Source: Candidatus Anaerobiospirillum stercoravium (lineage in GTDB: Bacteria > Pseudomonadota > Gammaproteobacteria > Enterobacterales > Succinivibrionaceae). Taken from it: a stretch of 38,582 bases of DNA. A model generated the notes under the pieces. That model was not told the origin of the DNA. It worked only from the letters and a program-made list of their open reading frames with translations, and searched no databases. A program made the translations under genes and the position numbers. The stretch lies in the NCBI GenBank assembly GCA_019113025.1, contig DXIF01000072.1, positions 1 to 38,582 on the forward strand, given 5' to 3'. Positions 34,018 through 38,582 of this stretch are shown piece after piece (position 1 is the stretch's first letter; each line of letters opens with the position of its first letter).

Positions 34018-36441
34018 TTAAATCTTCAGACAGCTGCGAGCGCCTTTTAATTTACGAATAAGGAACTGATACTTATCAACTTTTGGCTGGAACTTACGCT
34101 GATTGATCAACTTCAACCCTTGATATAGTGAACGCTTAATCCGGCAGAAGGTCAGCTCTTGCTTAATGCGACGCAACTCGGTCTGCACCAAAGCCCGCTT
34201 AAGCTCAACTTTGCGCTCGATTTCTTGCGGCAACAGCTGATGTTCCAAATTATCTTGCAGGAACTTTAAGGCCCTACTCTTAAGCTCCTCAATTCGGGCA
34301 TTAACAAATGCCCAATCGGGCTCATGCAGCGCACTTAACGTTTTATCAATATCATTAATCTTGCCCAAGAACACCCGCTCTTTGAGTCGAGGATCAATCA
34401 GATCCAGCAATTCGTTAATCCGCACCAAAATTTTGGCACTATAAGAATTAACAACAAAAGGACGATTGAAGATTAACGCAAAGCAAACACCATGAAATGA
34501 ATCAGTAATAAACAGAGAGCAATTCTCTATCAAGTTCAACCATTCATAAGGAGAACATGCACCACAACCATCCACATTACCCACCACCCTTGTTATAGCA
34601 TTAAAACCATTGGGCAGAGTAATATCATAAATTGGGCTTTCAACTGGAACGATATATTCAACAATCTCGTTATCAGCACTCAAGAGCTTTGGAGCTTTAG
34701 CCGCCAACGTGCGCCAGTAATCAGCGCCGCAAATAAAAACCGGATCCAGCACCCCAACCGCATTGTTACAGCCCAATGCTTCACAGATCTTGCGTCCGCT
34801 TTCCGGCTCTCTCAGTGAAACCGCATCGAAGATGTTCAGGGATGTGCCATAGAAAGCCTTATCTTGAGAAGATAGCAGCTTGAGATAATCATCAGCAGCT
34901 AAGCCAAAGCTACCGGCATAGCAGATCATCTTTTTGTTTGGCTCGACAAAACTTAGGTAATAGGCAACGCGATCGCCTGAAACAAACCGGTGATTTAAAA
35001 CTTGATCACTTCCTACAATAAAAGCAGAAAAATCGTTATTAAGCTCAGTTAAACTATCACAACCATAATAAGTTTTAGTAAACTCCAACTCGTTAGCCTT
35101 AAACTGCATAAACAACGAATTCTTCAAATGATCTTTTACAAAATAAGGAATATAATCAATTATGCGCACATTATAACCAAGCTTCTTAACAGCTTGATAC
35201 AAGCCAGCACAAGTTAAAATAGCACCGTAATTACTTTCTTCAAAACTGAAATTTAAAATAGCAACATTATTACGAATCAGTTCTGGATCGGATAGATCAA
35301 GTGGCACCTCAGCCTGCTCCAGCTGCCCGTAGCAGTGCTTAAAGAAGCTCTCACGCGACGGATGATGGCTGGTGCTTTGGACGAGATTTATTTGTGAACG
35401 CTGCGCACTAGCGAAAGGCACAGGCAGGCAACGCGCAAACACGCCCTCTTCCTTGAGCTCAGACATCAAATTGACAGCTTTGGGGGTGTTAGCAAATACA
35501 ATCGATGTGCCCTTTTGATCTAAGTACGGCTCAAACTCAGGGATACCCCTAAAGTCACCCGCGGTAAAATCACCTTGGCGCGGCCACATGCCCGCATATT
35601 GACAGTCCCCACATGAGCGACGCAGCACAAAATTGCTTAAAAAGAGCCGGTAGAACAAGCTATCACTAAATGGAATATGCATAACATGCTCTTGACCATC
35701 GCCCTTACTGCTATAAGAAATCGTAATTGTCAGATCGTCGATATTCTTGTCACGAAAAATAACATCAGCAATATCAATATTATCAACATCAACCTGTGCA
35801 CATTGTTTTAGCTCACGTACTACAACCTTACGCAACAACTCATCAGAGCAGACACCATGACATATCAAGTCGACTGTTGTTAGATTATCGTAATTTTTAA
35901 CTAAAAACGCTTTAAGCGCAGCAACTTGACAAGGCAATCCCGTGAATAAAACTTTATTCCCTTGCTTGAGGAGATTTTGAACTTTCAGGTAAACGCCTTC
36001 TAAAGAGCTCTGAATATACTTGGAGCCCCGCATCCGGGCTAATTCTGCCTGTTCGGCCGTGACTATATGCTCAGCCGAGGTACCACTGCTTACGCAGCCG
36101 ACAACATAACTATGATTAGCGACAAAACGCTGTGCCAAAGCCGCACAAAAGCCTCCCGAGCTACTCTTCATGCGCTCTTCCTCCGAGGCTTGGACCAAGT
36201 AAACCTCGGGCTCGACCTCGGATTCATTGCTCGAAGTGGCCTTAGGTTTGAGCTCTTGAGCAAGCGCGACATTGACGTGGCATTGCTTTTGACACAGGCC
36301 ACAGTTATTACATTTATCAGGATCGATTTTCGGATAGAGAAAACCCTCATAATCACGATAAAACGAAATTGCACCGCGCTTGCACTTATCAGCACAAGCC
36401 ATACAACCAGTGCATAAATCTGGATCTTGACAGATGTCCAT
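34018..36441 (-). CDS. Ferredoxin / F420-hydrogenase beta subunit / polysaccharide pyruvyl transferase fusion
   Basis: An 807-residue three-part protein. Residues 1-60 carry two [4Fe-4S] motifs (Cys10, 13, 16, 20 and Cys44, 47, 50, 54). Residues about 75-370 match the FrhB/FdhB-type coenzyme F420 hydrogenase/dehydrogenase beta subunit (KSSSGGFCAALA, VLFTGLPCQVAALKAF, CHGVCSDELL, SCGDCQYAG, GDFTAGDFRG). From about 388 a pyruvyl-transferase domain begins (NVAILNFSFEESNYGAILT, FSAFIVGSDQVLNHRFV, ICYAGSFGLAADDY, SLREPESGRKI, DSFHGVCFALIFNRPFVVNS). The last 110 residues are a charged helix. It presumably modifies a surface glycan with a redox-linked step; the reaction is unknown. The ATG at 36441 follows GGGA. 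The middle is visibly AT-richer than neighbours, suggesting transfer. Confidence 0.87.
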   Translation of the reverse strand: MDICQDPDLCTGCMACADKCKRGAISFYRDYEGFLYPKIDPDKCNNCGLCQKQCHVNVALAQELKPKATSSNESEVEPEVYLVQASEEERMKSSSGGFCAALAQRFVANHSYVVGCVSSGTSAEHIVTAEQAELARMRGSKYIQSSLEGVYLKVQNLLKQGNKVLFTGLPCQVAALKAFLVKNYDNLTTVDLICHGVCSDELLRKVVVRELKQCAQVDVDNIDIADVIFRDKNIDDLTITISYSSKGDGQEHVMHIPFSDSLFYRLFLSNFVLRRSCGDCQYAGMWPRQGDFTAGDFRGIPEFEPYLDQKGTSIVFANTPKAVNLMSELKEEGVFARCLPVPFASAQRSQINLVQSTSHHPSRESFFKHCYGQLEQAEVPLDLSDPELIRNNVAILNFSFEESNYGAILTCAGLYQAVKKLGYNVRIIDYIPYFVKDHLKNSLFMQFKANELEFTKTYYGCDSLTELNNDFSAFIVGSDQVLNHRFVSGDRVAYYLSFVEPNKKMICYAGSFGLAADDYLKLLSSQDKAFYGTSLNIFDAVSLREPESGRKICEALGCNNAVGVLDPVFICGADYWRTLAAKAPKLLSADNEIVEYIVPVESPIYDITLPNGFNAITRVVGNVDGCGACSPYEWLNLIENCSLFITDSFHGVCFALIFNRPFVVNSYSAKILVRINELLDLIDPRLKERVFLGKINDIDKTLSALHEPDWAFVNARIEELKSRALKFLQDNLEHQLLPQEIERKVELKRALVQTELRRIKQELTFCRIKRSLYQGLKLINQRKFQPKVDKYQFLIRKLKGARSCLKI

Positions 36442-36469
36442 TCTCAGTCCCTTATTCACCCATATTCAA

Positions 36470-36509
36470 GATTAAGCCCAGCCCTCCTTACGGAGAGCCG
36501 GGCTTAATC
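36470..36509 (-). terminator. Terminator hairpin after the sugar-binding protein gene
   Basis: An 18-bp stem with two mismatches (arms 36470-36487 and 36492-36509; loop TTAC) lies about 80 bases past the binding-protein stop. It is followed by TTGAAT on the minus strand. It separates that gene from the fusion gene downstream. Confidence 0.7.
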
Positions 36510-36587
36510 TTAGCAGCTATGCTGCCATATCAACAGTTATAGCCATGCTTGCTTTGATTGCGGTGCAGGCTTAGCGTACCGACACTC

Positions 36588-37721
36588 TTACTTAGCAGCA
36601 TCGGCACGAGCAGCAGCGTCAGCAATGGAGAGCTTAGAGGCAGCAGCCTTTAACTCCTCCAGCGACATAGCGGCTAAAGCCTTGATTTCCTCTGCGTTGT
36701 AAGGCAGGGACTGCTCAAAGTACTTGTCGTAATCGCCGTAGTCCTCAGAGGAGGATACAAACAGGTATGGGAAGGTCAAGTCGATGAATTGACCCGAGTA
36801 ATCTTCCTTGGACTTAACTGCGTTGTAAACCAGCATTAAGGCATAGAGTGGGTCGCAGTAGTGACCACCGGATTGACCGGCCATCGAGCCATTCTTTAAA
36901 CGCTCGCCTAAATCAGGTAAGAAGTCGGTCGAAACGACAGCGATATCTTGGATCTTACCGGCACGCTCAACTGCCGCAACGGCACCTAATAATGGGTCAC
37001 CGCCGCCGCCTGCTGGGATTAAGGCGTCTAAGGATGGATCAGCAGCCATTAAAGCCTCAGCCGCCTTGGAACCGCCCTCAGAGGAGGTACCAGCATATTG
37101 TGGCTCAGATAACTTGGCCTGATCATCTGGGTGCGCAGCATTCCACTTCTCAACACCGGCACGATAGCCTTCCCAACGGCCCAGCCAAGTAGCGTCACCT
37201 TGCTCCCAGCCAATCAGACCGATGTTGCGGCAGCCCTTATTTAACAGGATGTTGACCAGAGCCTCACCGTTAGCTGGCTCGTCCTCGTGCACGGCACCAA
37301 CAAAGTATGGCGAGCTCTTAGCCATCTCGTAAATCTGAGGATTGGAGCTCTGGGAGATAATACGATAGAACTGAGCTAAGTAAACTTCGTTATCGTTGCA
37401 GGTCTTGATGGCCGAAACCATTTCGGTGTCAGCGGAGTTGCAAACGATAATACCTTGGCAGCCTGCGGCAACTAACTGCTCAATGGAAGCAGTAACACGC
37501 TCGGAGACGTGGCCTTGGTCGACATATTGGAGCTCGATGTCTAAGGCATCAGCAGCAGCATCGAGCATACGCTTACTGTCAGAGCCCAAAACGTCGGTCG
37601 AAGACCAGATCGAAACGCCAATCTTGATGTCATCAGCAGCAAAAGCAGACGAGCTTACAGCACCAACCGTGGTAGCAAGAACCATAGCACTAACAGCTTG
37701 GCACAGCTTCTTGAACTTCAT
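36588..37721 (-). CDS. Periplasmic sugar-binding protein of an ABC importer
   Basis: Substrate-binding protein of the ribose/galactofuranose/arabinose cluster (Peripla_BP_4 type), 377 residues. The signal peptide is about residues 1-28, with a basic start MKFKKL, a hydrophobic core and SSAFA before ADD. The mature protein opens DIKIGVSIWSSTDVLGSDSKRM, with DQGHVSERVTASIEQLVAAGCQGIIV and a hinge-side VVSTDFLPD. No lipobox is seen. The ATG at 37721 has GGGAG 5-6 bases upstream. It stands alone, ends in a terminator, and no permease or ATPase adjoins it. The only transporter genes in the window that would need such a protein are at 2862-6340, and both units have a LacI-type operator. Pairing is inferred. 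Confidence 0.9.
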   Translation of the reverse strand: MKFKKLCQAVSAMVLATTVGAVSSSAFAADDIKIGVSIWSSTDVLGSDSKRMLDAAADALDIELQYVDQGHVSERVTASIEQLVAAGCQGIIVCNSADTEMVSAIKTCNDNEVYLAQFYRIISQSSNPQIYEMAKSSPYFVGAVHEDEPANGEALVNILLNKGCRNIGLIGWEQGDATWLGRWEGYRAGVEKWNAAHPDDQAKLSEPQYAGTSSEGGSKAAEALMAADPSLDALIPAGGGGDPLLGAVAAVERAGKIQDIAVVSTDFLPDLGERLKNGSMAGQSGGHYCDPLYALMLVYNAVKSKEDYSGQFIDLTFPYLFVSSSEDYGDYDKYFEQSLPYNAEEIKALAAMSLEELKAAASKLSIADAAARADAAK

Positions 37722-37921
37722 AGTGACTCCCACTTAAACAATCCGGTAGTACCACGATGTGCTGAAGTCCGCTCCAGTGCCCTGAGCCTAAGTATCACCT
37801 AGCGCACTCCCACCTCGTGATTAGTTTGAGTCATCGTAATGAAAAGCAAGGCGCTAAAGGGCTTAGTAGATCTCATTTTTTAGGAAAAGCAGCCCAGCCA
37901 CCCTACCATTTTGTCCAAATT

Positions 37922-37937
37922 TGTGAGCTAAATCGTA
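37922..37937. promoter_or_regulatory. Possible CRP site
   Basis: TGTGAGCTAAATCGTA matches the left CRP half-site fully and three of five bases of the right half, flanked by AT-rich sequence. It is 200 bases before the binding-protein ATG, which is plausible for a sugar-uptake gene. Confidence 0.35.
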
Positions 37938-38040
37938 ATTTACAAACGCATACGATGGTGTCACACAAGATTTGCCCCCGCGCCATGGGCGTCGTAACGC
38001 CATTTGTCACCAACGCACCTCAGGCAAAATCGCAAACTAC

Positions 38041-38052
38041 GTAAACGTTTAC
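38041..38052. promoter_or_regulatory. LacI-family operator GTAAACGTTTAC
   Basis: A perfect 12-bp palindrome with central CG, characteristic of LacI/GalR-family operators. It is about 320 bases upstream of the binding-protein ATG. Near-identical sites lie at 6969-6984 and 7075-7086 upstream of the transporter-araA operon. Between it and the gene I see no other gene. Confidence 0.6.
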
Positions 38053-38070
38053 AAAGAAAAGAAGCGAAAG

Positions 38071-38110
38071 GCGGCGCCACGCGGCGCTAAGCGGCGCCAT
38101 GCGGCCGCCC
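38071..38110. repeat. Four 10-bp GC-rich tandem units
   Basis: GCGGCGCCAC, GCGGCGCTAA, GCGGCGCCAT and GCGGCCGCCC follow head to tail. The units contain the self-complementary GGCGCC, so the array can fold. On the minus strand a T-rich stretch follows, so it may terminate the gene at 38133. Confidence 0.75.
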
Positions 38111-38116
38111 CGCCCG

Positions 38117-38144
38117 GCTTAACAATCAAAGCTTAATAATCAAA
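38117..38144. repeat. 14-bp tandem repeat over a stop codon
   Basis: GCTTAACAATCAAA is followed directly by GCTTAATAATCAAA (one mismatch). The second copy contains the stop codon of the gene at 38133-38582. Confidence 0.85.
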
Positions 38145-38582
38145 ATAGCTTTCAAATGGCACCAAGACCATGGCTGCTTGCTGGTATGGCGCAATCTGAG
38201 CGGCGATATCGGAGCGACTTAAGTCAACCTCAGGCGCCCGCACATACAGTTTGAGGGCGGGCAGCAGGTTACGTTCCTGCAAGATGGAATAGATTGCCGC
38301 GAAGTGAATACTATCGCAGGATAGCGCCGTTAGGTCGTAATCTTTGATCAACGATTGCAGCTCCCGCCCCACGACTTTAGCATCGCCAGCAGAACTCTCT
38401 TCCCAGAGTTCATCTGATAAACGCAGGCTCCCCTGCCATCCAGCAACACTCAATAATTTCAAGAGCTTGGGATCCGAGCTTTCAACTACGACCATGGACT
38501 TGAGATCGTACTGAGTATCTAATGCCTCAAGCTCAGCTAAGAGCTCATCCCCGTTATCAGCCGCACTATCCTTGAGGTCAAG
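38133..38582 (-). CDS. C-terminal part of an unrecognised protein, cut by the window edge
   Basis: The frame is open without a stop to the right edge, so at least 149 residues are present and the start lies outside. The visible part alternates predicted strands and helices: an acidic helix (GDELLAELEALD), then KSMVVVESSDPKLLKLL, then a strand DLTALSCDSIHFAAIYSIL, a strand PALKLYVRAPEVD, and the end FESYFDY. The spacing is reminiscent of the C-terminal half of a TIM-barrel phosphodiesterase such as glycerophosphodiester phosphodiesterase, but no diagnostic motif is visible and I do not assign a function. It is separated from the binding-protein gene by the operator and the GC repeat. Confidence 0.6.
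   Translation of the reverse strand, partial: LDLKDSAADNGDELLAELEALDTQYDLKSMVVVESSDPKLLKLLSVAGWQGSLRLSDELWEESSAGDAKVVGRELQSLIKDYDLTALSCDSIHFAAIYSILQERNLLPALKLYVRAPEVDLSRSDIAAQIAPYQQAAMVLVPFESYFDY

Overview
The window looks like chromosomal DNA of a gammaproteobacterium. The strongest evidence is gene order. nadB faces rpoE-rseA-rseB, and lepA-lepB-rnc-era-recO follows, as in the Escherichia/Vibrio lineages. rlmD lies next to relA, and pyrG is followed by ftsB and ispD. A split sugar-transport locus, L-aspartate oxidase and an F420-hydrogenase-beta/pyruvyl-transferase fusion would suit a gut or rumen anaerobe of the Succinivibrionaceae type, but that placement is inference. I saw no rRNA, tRNA, CRISPR array, prophage or intact insertion sequence.

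Layout. (1) 120-6340, minus strand: a YqaA-type membrane protein, then a pentose locus read as permease, ATPase, permease, araA. The matching kind of periplasmic binding protein is about 30 kb away at 36588-37721. LacI-type palindromes lie upstream of both units and suggest one regulon. (2) 6341-7641: 1.3 kb with no supported gene. (3) 7642-12761, plus strand: pyrG, a family 2 glycosyltransferase where eno usually sits, ftsB, a 0.5-kb repeat-bearing spacer, and ispD with an unusual 170-residue N-terminal extension that looks partly transposase-derived. (4) 12826-24560, minus strand: housekeeping run lepA, lepB, rnc, era, recO, rlmD, relA. recO carries a 470-residue low-complexity tail containing a 42-bp tandem repeat. 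Structured leaders precede rnc and era. (5) 24695-28933, minus strand: rpoE, rseA, rseB (envelope-stress sigma factor and its regulators), then a family 25 glycosyltransferase where rseC usually sits. A sigma-E-like promoter precedes rpoE. (6) nadB, divergent from rpoE. (7) 31363-36441: rmlA, rmlC, rmlB (dTDP-sugar synthesis) convergent with a ferredoxin/FrhB/polysaccharide-pyruvyl-transferase fusion; this is a surface-glycan island. (8) The right edge holds the sugar-binding protein and a truncated unrecognised gene.

How the genes work together. The largest functional groups are envelope and surface-glycan genes (LepB, sigma-E system, two glycosyltransferases, Rml enzymes, pyruvyl transferase, FtsB, IspD) and translation/RNA/stress genes (LepA, Rnc, Era, RlmD, RelA). 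A recurring oddity is low-complexity Ala/Gln/Lys/Glu-rich sequence added to conserved enzymes (RecO, RlmD, RelA, RmlA, IspD). Start sites were chosen from visible Shine-Dalgarno sequences and family lengths, so several differ from the longest possible frame. All homology statements come from recognising motifs by eye; no search was run.
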